Source of the DNA: JAVBPP01 sp031549535
GTDB lineage: Bacteria > Bacillota > Clostridia > Oscillospirales > Acutalibacteraceae
Assembly (NCBI GenBank): GCA_031549535.1
Contig: JAVBPP010000013.1
Location: 1-21,807 of the forward strand
Direction: 5' to 3'
DNA: 21,807 bases
This document shows positions 1 to 6,643 of this stretch, piece after piece. Made by a program: the position numbers and the translations under genes. Numbering within the stretch: position 1 is the stretch's first letter; the number at the start of each line of letters is the position of its first letter. The notes beneath the pieces were generated by a model. That model was not told the origin of the DNA and did no database searches. It saw nothing but the letters and a program-made list of their open reading frames with translations.

Positions 1-60
1 AGCCTCTTTTGCTCTCCCGTTCCGTCCCTTTTCTCATGGCCGTTTCCGGAGTGCTCGACT

Positions 61-89
61 ATATTATCAAATCATCCTCCCCTTGTCAA
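61..89 (-). promoter_or_regulatory. Leftward sigma-A promoter for a gene beyond the left edge
   Basis: On the minus strand, TTGACA (84-89) is followed after 17 nt by TAATAT (61-66). This is a perfect -35 and a near-consensus -10, with transcription predicted to start near position 54 and run out of the window. No gene start on the remaining 50 bases can be assigned with confidence: a minus-strand ATG at 37 lacks a convincing ribosome binding site, so this stretch may be an untranslated leader. Confidence 0.6.
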
Positions 90-158
90 TACCCTTTTTA
101 ACCTTTTTTGTCCCCTTCTTACTACCCTCCCGCGCGTTTCGACAAGATCAAACAACGT

Positions 159-187
159 GGGCTGCCTGCTGTTTTGCCCGGCAGCCC
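159..187 (-). terminator. Probable terminator of the GRE fusion gene
   Basis: An 8-bp perfect inverted repeat, GGGCTGCC (159-166) and GGCAGCCC (180-187), lies 15 nt past the stop codon of the GRE fusion. On the minus strand it is followed by a T-rich but interrupted tract (ACGTTGTTTG). Position and stem support a Rho-independent terminator; the weak U-tract lowers confidence. Nothing else recognisable lies between it and the left-edge promoter. Confidence 0.5.
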
Positions 188-202
188 TTGCAGGATATAG
201 GG

Positions 203-3200
203 TTAGCTATAGCAGCTGCGGTGAATGATAATGAGTTTCAGCTCGTCAGAAAGTTCACGGAAATAAGCGCAATAGCCTGCGACGCGTACCATCAGATAGG
301 GATACTGATCCGGATTTTGGTAAGCGTCCAGCAGTAGTTCCCGGCTAATGATATTGGGCTGAAACTGCATGCCTCCGCCGGTTAAGAACGTTTTTATGAG
401 CTGTGCCAGATTGTGCACACCCTTTTCGCCCGGAAACAGAGCGCTGTCTACAGTTAAGGTCGCCGTGGTGCCGTTAACGGCGTGTTCTTTGAAGTCAACC
501 CCCTCCATCGCATGCAACGCCGAAAGCAAATCGTTCTGCTCCATGCCATAGTGCGGGGTCACGCTGTTGGCTAACGGTACACCTTTTTTTCTACCGGATG
601 GCAGAGCCTGCGTATTTTTTCCGTAACGGTCATTGGTATTCAGTGCGTAATATCCGGGTACATAGATGCCATCCCGCACCGCGTAGGGAATGGCACGGAG
701 CGCATCGTCATAAATTTCCATCACACGGTTCACCCAATAGACCGGCCGTTCGCTTGTATCGTCCCCAAATTTCGGTATTGCCAGAAGTGCTTGCAGGACT
801 GCCTCGTCACCCGTGCGGGAGAAGTCCGCATCCATCGCCGCAAGAATTTCTTCTATTGTATAGCGTTTTTCCTGGAACACCAGCGTTTCCAATGCACACA
901 GAGAATCTGCCACATCTGTTACGCCGACAGCCTGTATCCCCGCGCTGCGAAAATCCGTGCCGCCCTCATAAGCGTCTTTGCCTCGGGCAACACAACCGCG
1001 GAACAGAGAGGAGGCAAGCGGTGTTGTAAAATCCCGCCGCAGCACCGCCTCAATTTTTTGCTGATCTGCCAGGATGGATCGGGCGAGCGTGAGCAGCCTC
1101 TCAGAGAACCGCGCCAAAAGCTCTTCCATCGTTGCGGGTGGGTAATAGCTCGCCTTTGCGCGCAACTTCCCGCCCTGTTTCAAGCGTTCATACCGGCTGC
1201 CGAACAACTGGCCTGCAACTTTCCCCCCCAGCTTGCCCATTTGCTGCCGGAGCCCATAGTTCCACAAATCGTCCTCCTGCCCTTTGAGCGCCTGCAACAG
1301 CGGTAATGTTAGGTTCATGTTTGCGCTGTCCGTATTTCCAAAATGGTCGTCGCTCGCTGTTGGCTCTACGCAGCCGACTATGGAATAATTCCGCGCTTGC
1401 TCGGGTGTAGTGTCAAAACGGCGCAGGATTGCTTCGATATAGGCATCGTCGCTGAACAGTTCCGGCATGGGGCAGCCCCGGATATAAATTTCCGCCAGCC
1501 TGTCAAGATATTGCTGCGGGCTGCTTGCATGAATGCGCGCACACATATTGACCGCCAGTGGTTGCAGTTCACAGATATCAATGAGCATATAGGTGATGGG
1601 ATTGGTTGCATCCTCCCCGTTTCCGTCCACACCGCCGAAGGTCAGCGCCTGATCTGTGGAAAGGGTCTCGAACAGCTTACCCACAGAAAGAAAGCTGTCA
1701 CCGTCATTGAGCAGAATGCATTCATCCATCTTCAAAATGAAGAGGGCGAGCAGCTCTTTCGCCTGTTCATAATGAATTACTCCGCTCTCCAAATCACGTT
1801 GGTAATACGGGTGCAGCAATTGATCCACACGCCCAAAAGATACCGCGTTTTCATACCCCTCCGTACACAGAGCAATTTGCAAGAACACCATGCTCTGCAG
1901 CGCTTCATGAAAACTGCGTGCCGGATATTTAGGAACACGGGCGCAGACCTGCGCCATCTTTTCCAGCTGTTCCCGTCGCTCCGGATTTTCCTCTTTCTCC
2001 GCCAGAATGTTCAGTTCCTGCACATATCGATCCGCAAAAGCGGCCAGCGCGTTCAGAGAGGTTAATATTCCCTTGTAAAAATCCTGATTATTGTTTGGAT
2101 TATCCCGCATTGTCCGGCGAATTTCGGCGGAAAGTCCCGTGGTACCCAACTCTAATATACGCGAAAAATTGACAGCAAAATGCGCAATAGCGGCAAGGTT
2201 GTTATTAAAACCGGTGCGCATTTCCGCAATGCGGGCAAAGTTGCGCAACAGACCGGAAACGCCGTCTTGAGCCTTGGTGAAAATGCTATGGCGTGCCCAA
2301 TATGGCACAATCTTCCCGTAAAAATGCAGGCGCTCCTTTCGGGTGCTTTGGAAGGCGACCGGCGTTTGCCTGCTCGCTTTATACAGATAGCTGATATCCA
2401 AAATGCCGTATTGCTCCTCCCAAATCTGCCCCGCGACGCGTTTGGATGTGAAATTGCCGACCAACAGCTCATCCGGATAAACCCTAACTGTTTTTCGCTG
2501 CAGAACATAGTGCAGCCGCTCTGATCGATGAATGGGCGTTGGCTTGGAAAAGCCCTTGTATTTTTTATAATACTCCGTTTTGAGCCGAGAAACCTCAAAG
2601 CAGGCGGCGCGTCCACTTTCCCGCTGTGCCTGCTGAATCGCCAAAACACGCTTCGTAAATTGCGCCGGAATAATCGGATACTCCTGCGCGTCGCTGTGCA
2701 CCTGCAGCCCCAACGCTTGCAGGCGTTCCAAGACCCTCCGCAGTGCAGCGAGACTTTGCTCCGCTGTAATACCCAGCGCAGGCATCTCCACCCCCAGCCG
2801 CCGCGCCTTGTCCTCATACAGGTTGAAGTATTGCAGCAACTCAATAGAAGAAATCCCCAGCTCCTTTAGCCTTGCGGCAAGGTTCTGCAGCGCCTCCTCC
2901 CCGTCATTGATTCCGGGCAGCACCACCATACGAATTTGCAGCTTCGCCCCCTCCGCACATAGCCTGGCTAAGTTTTCCTGAATCAGCCTGCCATCCTGCC
3001 CGGTGAGTACTTTGTGCTGCTCTGGATTTCCGACAAGTTTAATATCCACCAGAAAACACGCCGTATAGGGCCGCATTGCCTCTATCGCATCCCAAGGTGC
3101 CTGCAGGGCGGTTTCAATTGCCAACGGTATGTTCCGCCTGTGCAACAACTGCGCAAATTCCAGCAGCGCGGCCCGATTCTGCAGCAGCGGTTCCCCGCCG

Positions 3201-3460
3201 GAAAGCGTTACACCGCCGCCTGTCGCTTCGTAATAACGTTGATCCCGCATTACCGCTTGCGCCAGTTCTTGAACGCCGCAGGCCTCCCCCGCGCCAAACT
3301 CCAAATTTTCCGGGTTCTGGCACCATTGGCAGCGCAGGGCACAGCCGCAAAAAAATACCGTTGTACGAATACCCGGACCGTCATGTACACAGCTGCGCTG
3401 TATTTTTTGTACACGGAAGCCCCGTTCCTCCTGTTTTGTTTTAGCGGTTGATTGATTCAC
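203..3460 (-). CDS. Fused glycyl radical enzyme activase and glycyl radical enzyme
   Basis: One 1085-residue protein contains both partners of a GRE system. Residues about 1-262 are a radical-SAM GRE-activating enzyme. It has the SCVHDGPGIRTT signature, the CX3CX2C [4Fe-4S] motif (C40, C44, C47) and the SAM-binding VTLSGGEP motif (about 85-91). Residues about 265-1085 are a full-length PFL-like GRE with active-site GCVEP (Cys697, Glu699) and the C-terminal glycyl radical motif RVAGY (Gly1062). In this family the activase abstracts hydrogen from that glycine, and the radical passes to the cysteine. The CVEP motif is typical of dehydratase, decarboxylase and C-N/C-S lyase types; PFL proper has two adjacent cysteines. 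The substrate is unknown. The activase lacks the ferredoxin-like cluster insert common in activases of non-PFL GREs. No Met codon or stop lies at the junction (around 2640-2690). Start: GTG at 3460 has GGGGTG six bases upstream; a GTG at 3469 is also possible (1088 aa) but has a poorer site. Confidence 0.9.
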   Translation of the reverse strand: MNQSTAKTKQEERGFRVQKIQRSCVHDGPGIRTTVFFCGCALRCQWCQNPENLEFGAGEACGVQELAQAVMRDQRYYEATGGGVTLSGGEPLLQNRAALLEFAQLLHRRNIPLAIETALQAPWDAIEAMRPYTACFLVDIKLVGNPEQHKVLTGQDGRLIQENLARLCAEGAKLQIRMVVLPGINDGEEALQNLAARLKELGISSIELLQYFNLYEDKARRLGVEMPALGITAEQSLAALRRVLERLQALGLQVHSDAQEYPIIPAQFTKRVLAIQQAQRESGRAACFEVSRLKTEYYKKYKGFSKPTPIHRSERLHYVLQRKTVRVYPDELLVGNFTSKRVAGQIWEEQYGILDISYLYKASRQTPVAFQSTRKERLHFYGKIVPYWARHSIFTKAQDGVSGLLRNFARIAEMRTGFNNNLAAIAHFAVNFSRILELGTTGLSAEIRRTMRDNPNNNQDFYKGILTSLNALAAFADRYVQELNILAEKEENPERREQLEKMAQVCARVPKYPARSFHEALQSMVFLQIALCTEGYENAVSFGRVDQLLHPYYQRDLESGVIHYEQAKELLALFILKMDECILLNDGDSFLSVGKLFETLSTDQALTFGGVDGNGEDATNPITYMLIDICELQPLAVNMCARIHASSPQQYLDRLAEIYIRGCPMPELFSDDAYIEAILRRFDTTPEQARNYSIVGCVEPTASDDHFGNTDSANMNLTLPLLQALKGQEDDLWNYGLRQQMGKLGGKVAGQLFGSRYERLKQGGKLRAKASYYPPATMEELLARFSERLLTLARSILADQQKIEAVLRRDFTTPLASSLFRGCVARGKDAYEGGTDFRSAGIQAVGVTDVADSLCALETLVFQEKRYTIEEILAAMDADFSRTGDEAVLQALLAIPKFGDDTSERPVYWVNRVMEIYDDALRAIPYAVRDGIYVPGYYALNTNDRYGKNTQALPSGRKKGVPLANSVTPHYGMEQNDLLSALHAMEGVDFKEHAVNGTTATLTVDSALFPGEKGVHNLAQLIKTFLTGGGMQFQPNIISRELLLDAYQNPDQYPYLMVRVAGYCAYFRELSDELKLIIIHRSCYS

Positions 3461-3479
3461 TGTTTTCACCCCGTTTCAC

Positions 3480-3513
3480 TACTCTGTCAAATACAATTCC
3501 ATCTGACAGAGTA
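3480..3513. promoter_or_regulatory. Inverted-repeat operator candidate of the GRE fusion
   Basis: Perfect 10-bp arms, TACTCTGTCA (3480-3489) and TGACAGAGTA (3504-3513), are separated by 14 nt. One arm directly abuts the -10 box and spans the predicted transcription start near 3507; the other lies about 18-27 nt downstream of it. Because most of the first-transcribed arm is missing from the RNA, a DNA operator for a dimeric regulator is more likely than an RNA hairpin. The regulator is not visible in the window. Confidence 0.6.
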
Positions 3514-3542
3514 ATCGTACTGCAAAAACATTATGATGTCAA
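3514..3542 (-). promoter_or_regulatory. Sigma-A promoter of the GRE fusion gene
   Basis: On the minus strand, TTGACA (3537-3542), a 17-nt spacer and TACGAT (3514-3519). This is a perfect -35 with a four-of-six -10 at ideal spacing, about 45 nt upstream of the coding start and downstream of the terminator of the preceding peptide gene. It gives the fusion gene its own transcript. Confidence 0.7.
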
Positions 3543-3559
3543 TTTATTTTTTGGCAGGC

Positions 3560-3596
3560 ATAAGAAAAGCCGCTCCCCTTTCAAAAGGGGAGCGGC
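3560..3596 (-). terminator. Rho-independent terminator after the first small peptide gene
   Basis: A strong GC-rich hairpin (arms 3569-3581 and 3584-3596, core GCCGCTCCCC with GGGGAGCGGC) is followed on the minus strand by TTTTCTTAT. It starts about 15 nt after the stop of the 79-residue peptide gene and ends before the GRE promoter, insulating the two units. Confidence 0.85.
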
Positions 3597-3611
3597 AGCT
3601 GTGTTGTGCAA

Positions 3612-3851
3612 TTATGCAACGGGAGCAATTGTGGAAAAGCCTGCCATTAACTGGTTGACCATTCCCATAACGTTCGCAATAACCTCGTTCAGGTAAGCAT
3701 AGAGGTCATTAATCTGCTGCAGGAAAGCGGTGATTTCTTCAATCGGAATCAATGCGGGAGCCGCTGTGTCCTCTGCAAGCGCAAGGACGGAGGTGACGCC
3801 GAGCATAAGCGCAACGGCAAGGATAATGCTGATAAGACGTGTTGCTTTCAT
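3612..3851 (-). CDS. Small secreted acidic peptide, copy 1 (79 aa)
   Basis: Family not recognised. Residues 1-26 form a Sec signal peptide: KATR basic start, a hydrophobic run, and a likely cleavage after ALA. The mature part of about 53 residues has a short proline-containing segment, then a hydrophobic, helix-prone stretch (about 38-70). It has no cysteine and no Lys or Arg, so it is anionic. The start ATG has GAGGG seven bases upstream on the minus strand. A consensus promoter (3908-3937) and a strong terminator (3560-3596) bracket the gene, which supports real expression. It aligns with the neighbouring 72-residue ORF through both signal and mature parts, including shared T-A, Q-I and V-x-x-M-[VI] positions, so the two are tandem paralogs. 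The role is unknown: secreted signal, surface-active peptide and bacteriocin-like peptide are all possible. Confidence 0.8.
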   Translation of the reverse strand: MKATRLISIILAVALMLGVTSVLALAEDTAAPALIPIEEITAFLQQINDLYAYLNEVIANVMGMVNQLMAGFSTIAPVA

Positions 3852-3907
3852 GAATTTACCCTCATTTTCTTAAATTACGGTACACAAACAAGCTGTGTTC
3901 CATAGCA

Positions 3908-3937
3908 ATTATAAGCATAGCCCCTGCAGTTTGTCAA
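3908..3937 (-). promoter_or_regulatory. Sigma-A promoter of small peptide copy 1
   Basis: On the minus strand, TTGACA (3932-3937) and TATAAT (3908-3913) are both perfect hexamers, 18 nt apart. Transcription would start near 3901, giving a leader of about 50 nt. The -35 lies inside one arm of the 12-bp inverted repeat 3926-3978. Confidence 0.8.
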
Positions 3938-3978
3938 CCGCTTTTTGTATAAATTATGAATTTATTTTGACAAACTGC
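3926..3978. repeat. 12-bp inverted repeat between the two peptide genes
   Basis: Perfect arms GCAGTTTGTCAA (3926-3937) and TTGACAAACTGC (3967-3978) enclose 29 nt that contain a second perfect inverted repeat (ATAAATT at 3949-3955, AATTTAT at 3959-3965). It lies just after the stop of copy 2 and covers the -35 of copy 1. It could be a regulator site or a read-through hairpin at the 3' end of the copy 2 transcript. No U-tract follows it, so it is not a standard terminator. Confidence 0.55.
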
Positions 3979-3989
3979 GGAAATTCCAC

Positions 3990-4208
3990 TTAGTTCGCAA
4001 TGGAATACAAGGCATCCGCAATCATTGCAAAAACGCCGATAATCATATCGAGCACCATGGTGAACATACCGCTGATCTGCTCAAAAATCGCCGTCAGTGG
4101 ATTGTCAATTTCCGGCATAGGCGGCACCTCAGCAAACGCAAAAACGCTTGCAAAGCTCGCCAGCATCAAAACCGCAACCAAGAGACTGAACATACGTGTC
4201 TTTTTCAT
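3990..4208 (-). CDS. Small secreted acidic peptide, copy 2 (72 aa)
   Basis: Family not recognised. The N-terminus (MKKTRMFSLL, hydrophobic core, SVFAFAE) is a Sec signal peptide with likely cleavage after AFA near residue 26. The mature peptide of about 46 residues opens with a Pro- and acid-rich segment (VPPMPEIDNP), then a very hydrophobic helix-prone stretch with many Met, Ile and Phe. It has no Cys, Lys or Arg. The ATG has GAGGG on the minus strand at a suitable distance. It parallels copy 1: MKxTR start, SVxAxAE cleavage region and a T-A-x-x-x-Q-I mature motif. Its own consensus promoter lies at 4280-4307, so the copies can be expressed separately. It is close to, but not transcribed from, the dehydrogenase gene upstream. 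Confidence 0.78.
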   Translation of the reverse strand: MKKTRMFSLLVAVLMLASFASVFAFAEVPPMPEIDNPLTAIFEQISGMFTMVLDMIIGVFAMIADALYSIAN

Positions 4209-4279
4209 TATAACGCCCTCACTTCATTCAATAAATTTACAAAAATGCCACACTTTCAAAATGTTTCATTTTCAACTGC

Positions 4280-4307
4280 ATTATAACACGGAAAATAATT
4301 TTGTCAA
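4280..4307 (-). promoter_or_regulatory. Sigma-A promoter of small peptide copy 2
   Basis: On the minus strand, TTGACA (4302-4307) and TATAAT (4280-4285), both perfect, 16 nt apart. It lies immediately downstream of the dehydrogenase stop codon and gives a leader of about 65 nt containing a short AAAATG/CATTTT hairpin. Confidence 0.75.
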
Positions 4308-4312
4308 TATTT

Positions 4313-5473
4313 TTACAGTTCCTGTACCGCAACCCAGCCACGGTTCGCAATAGAGGCCTCCACCGCCGCAAGAATTTGGGAGCAGGCCACGCCGTCTTCA
4401 AAGCCGGGGCTTGTCTCCCTATGTGAGAGAATGCTCTGAAAGAACTCATAAAATTCGTGAACAAAGCTGTGCTCATAGCCGATGACATGCCCTGCGGGCC
4501 ACCAAGCGGGCAGATAGGGGTGCACCGCTTCCGTCACAGAAATGGTGCGGAAGCCCTTCAGCCCCGGTTCGTCCTCTGTGCTGTAATACTCCAGCTCATT
4601 CATGCGCTCAAAGGAGAAGCGCAGGCTGCCCTTGCGGCCATTGATTTCAAAGCTCAGGTCATTGTTGTGCCCGTTGGCAAAGCGGGTGGCCTCAATCGTG
4701 CCCAGTGCGCCGTTTTCAAACTCGCATAAAAACAGTGTTGCGTCATCCACCGTAACCGCTCCCTTGGGCGCGTCCTTACTCGCGCTGCCGGAAAGGCCGA
4801 TCATTTTTTCCACCAGCGGCCGTTCCTTCACAAAGGTGCGCTCCATGCCGACAACTTTTGCGATATCGCCCACCAGGAAGCGCGCCGCATCTATCACATG
4901 GGCGCCCAAATCGCCCAGAGAGCCGGAACCTGCCACAGCTTTATCCAGCCGCCACACCAGGGGGAAGGATGGGTCTACAATCCAATCCTGCAAATACACG
5001 CCGCGAAAATGATAGATTTCGCCCAGCTTACCGGAATCAATCAACTGTTTTGCGAGCACCAGCGCAGGAACAAAGCGATAGTTGAACCCCACCTGCCCTT
5101 TCACCCCGTTCTCCTGCACGGCCTTTGCCATGGCGCGCGCGTCCGCCAGGGTCAGGGCAAGCGGTTTTTCACAGAACACATGCTTGCCATGCTCCGCCGC
5201 AGCAATGGCAATATCCGTGTGGGCGTTGCTCGGCGTTGTGATGTCCACCACATCAATTTCCGGATTTTCCACAAGTGTGCGCCAATCCGTCACTGCCCCC
5301 TGCCAGCCGAATGTTTCGGCGGACTTCCTGACCCATTCCTCATCCCGCCCGCAGAGTGTGTGCATGCAAAGCTTGCAGTCCAGGTCAAAAAACATCGGCA
5401 GCTTGCGCAGGGCGTTGCTGTGCGCCTTACCCATAAACTTGTAGCCCACCAACCCCACATTGATTTGTTTCAT
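4313..5473 (-). CDS. Gfo/Idh/MocA-family NAD(P)-dependent dehydrogenase
   Basis: A 386-residue cytoplasmic oxidoreductase of the glucose-fructose oxidoreductase/inositol dehydrogenase family. The N-terminal Rossmann domain starts with GLVGYKFMG (7-15), followed by the family lysine in CEKPL (EKP at 102-104). The C-terminal substrate domain carries GDLGAHVID (D188, H192, D195), the usual catalytic DxGxHxxD motif. Members oxidise or reduce sugar and cyclitol carbonyls; the substrate cannot be read from sequence. The ATG is preceded by GGAGG. The HAD phosphatase lies 17 nt upstream on the same strand, so the two form an operon. Sugar isomerases like the one at 7538 are frequent partners of this family in keto-sugar pathways, but here they are transcribed separately. 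Confidence 0.9.
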   Translation of the reverse strand: MKQINVGLVGYKFMGKAHSNALRKLPMFFDLDCKLCMHTLCGRDEEWVRKSAETFGWQGAVTDWRTLVENPEIDVVDITTPSNAHTDIAIAAAEHGKHVFCEKPLALTLADARAMAKAVQENGVKGQVGFNYRFVPALVLAKQLIDSGKLGEIYHFRGVYLQDWIVDPSFPLVWRLDKAVAGSGSLGDLGAHVIDAARFLVGDIAKVVGMERTFVKERPLVEKMIGLSGSASKDAPKGAVTVDDATLFLCEFENGALGTIEATRFANGHNNDLSFEINGRKGSLRFSFERMNELEYYSTEDEPGLKGFRTISVTEAVHPYLPAWWPAGHVIGYEHSFVHEFYEFFQSILSHRETSPGFEDGVACSQILAAVEASIANRGWVAVQEL

Positions 5474-5490
5474 CGCGTTTCCTCCCGTTT

Positions 5491-6150
5491 CTATATATAG
5501 TATGTATATCCTTGCAATAACCCAATCAAATCCTCAGCCTGCTCCAGCACAGCCGCCCCCAGCCCGCAGAGCTGCGCGCGCCCCTGATGCCCGCTGGTGA
5601 GCAGAGCGCAATCCGCCCCGATTGCTTGCGCCATTTCCGCGTCATGCGCAAGGTCGCCCACTGCGAGCACGCGACCCTCTTGCACACGATGTTCCGCCAG
5701 AAAACGCTGCGCACGCTCAATTTTACTGCCCGCCAAAAAATCCTCCGCGCCCAAAACGGCGTCAAAATATTCCGCAATCCCAAAGCGGGCAAGCGAACGT
5801 AACAGCAGGCTGTTTTCGCTGGAGGAGACTATCGCCTGCCTAAGGCCGCACTCCCTTGCGTATTGCAGCACCCGCAACACGCCGGGGGTTAGCAGCGTCT
5901 GCTCCAGCAGAAGCTCATAATCCCGATTATACTCCTGCAGCAGGGCGTCATAATCCTCCTGCTCCAGATAAAACGTTTTTTCATAAAAGCCGCGTATGGG
6001 TATGGCAATGCGCTCCCGGTACTGTTCCAGGCTGATTTCCGGCAACATACGCCGCAAAAGCATACGGTTCACCGCGCCCAGCGCCGCCCCAACATCGCAC
6101 AGCAGGGTTCCGTTCCAATCCCAAATAATATGGCTGTAACTGCCCGGCAT
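5491..6150 (-). CDS. HAD-family phosphatase (phosphoglycolate-phosphatase-like)
   Basis: A 219-residue HAD hydrolase with an inserted helical cap. The motifs seen are DWNGT (nucleophile D11, acid D13 replaced by N), the SSS segment (about 109-111), the lysine in GSKIE (about 143) and GDLAHDAEM (D166, D170) for Mg2+. It probably dephosphorylates a small metabolite such as a sugar phosphate or phosphoglycolate. DWNGT is seen in several phosphatase subgroups, so the missing second Asp need not mean inactivity. Start: the ATG at 6150 has GGGGGTG six bases upstream. The longer frame to a TTG at 6180 has no ribosome binding site and is rejected. It is first gene of a pair with the dehydrogenase. 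No clear promoter was found; TACAAT at 6189-6194 on the minus strand is a weak -10 candidate. Confidence 0.85.
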   Translation of the reverse strand: MPGSYSHIIWDWNGTLLCDVGAALGAVNRMLLRRMLPEISLEQYRERIAIPIRGFYEKTFYLEQEDYDALLQEYNRDYELLLEQTLLTPGVLRVLQYARECGLRQAIVSSSENSLLLRSLARFGIAEYFDAVLGAEDFLAGSKIERAQRFLAEHRVQEGRVLAVGDLAHDAEMAQAIGADCALLTSGHQGRAQLCGLGAAVLEQAEDLIGLLQGYTYYI

Positions 6151-6275
6151 AGCGCACCCCCTGTTTTTTTCTATAGTCAAACCCAGTATTGTAAATTGAA
6201 ATGCTTGGTTTGAGTATATCTTACATCATTTTAAAAAATTTTCAACAAAAGGGCTTTAATTCTTTGAAAATCATG

Positions 6276-6281
6276 TATAAT
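6276..6281 (+). promoter_or_regulatory. Possible -10 box of the MGMT-like gene
   Basis: A perfect TATAAT directly preceded by TG, 34 nt upstream of the ATG at 6315. No good -35 hexamer stands 15-18 nt upstream, so this is a tentative single-element call. Confidence 0.35.
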
Positions 6282-6314
6282 CTATTTGAATGTTAGTTAC
6301 AAGGGGGTTTTGCC

Positions 6315-6632
6315 ATGGGCGGCGCTGTGTTTGCGCGTATTTATGCGGTGACGCGCCGGATTCCCCGCGGACGGGTTGCCACTTATGGGCAAATTGCCGC
6401 GCTGGCCGGCAACCCGCATTGGAGCCAGGTTGTCGGCTATGCGCTGCACGCTAACCCGGAGCCCGGCGTGATTCCTTGCCACCGTGTAGTAAATCGCTTC
6501 GGTTGCGTTTGCCCCGGCTTTGCCTTTGGCGGAGAGGGGGCGCAAATCGCCCTCCTTGCCGGGGAGGGTGTTCCCTGCGACAAAGAGAGCCGTGTGGATT
6601 TGCGTGTTTATCAATGGAACGGCGAGGGCTGA
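6315..6632 (+). CDS. MGMT/alkyltransferase-like DNA-binding domain protein
   Basis: A 105-residue single-domain protein of the O6-alkylguanine alkyltransferase superfamily. The conserved core runs from GRVATYGQIAALAG through NP.PGVIPCHRVVNRFG, and the acceptor cysteine (C55 in PCHRVV) is present. It lacks the N-terminal domain of full-length Ogt/Ada. Unlike classic alkyltransferase-like (ATL) proteins, which have Trp in place of Cys, it could transfer alkyl groups. The Arg finger position before VVGYAL appears to be Gln (SQVVG where relatives often have SRVVG or ARQVG), which may weaken base flipping. AAGGGGG precedes the ATG. The gene stands alone and runs convergently towards sigG, with 11 nt between the stop codons. 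Confidence 0.85.
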   Translation: MGGAVFARIYAVTRRIPRGRVATYGQIAALAGNPHWSQVVGYALHANPEPGVIPCHRVVNRFGCVCPGFAFGGEGAQIALLAGEGVPCDKESRVDLRVYQWNGEG

Positions 6633-6643
6633 TCCCCCCTTTT

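Noticed and set aside
1343..2065. Long plus-strand open frame (240 codons) opposite the GRE gene
   Set aside because: It lies entirely antisense to conserved GRE domains, has no family resemblance and its product is low in ordered motifs; it is a shadow frame.
203..3460. Idea that the activase-GRE fusion is two genes joined by a sequencing error
   Set aside because: The frame is continuous through the junction, with no Met codon, ribosome binding site or compressed homopolymer at 2600-2700 that would mark a lost stop/start. Only read data could exclude it fully.
3926..3978. Reading the 12-bp inverted repeat as transposon ends or an attachment site
   Set aside because: The 29-nt interior carries no gene and no target duplication was seen; a regulatory or RNA-structure role is simpler.
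6151..6180. TTG start extending the HAD phosphatase by ten residues
   Set aside because: No ribosome binding site; the ATG at 6150 has GGGGGTG at correct spacing and places the nucleophile motif at the usual distance from the start.
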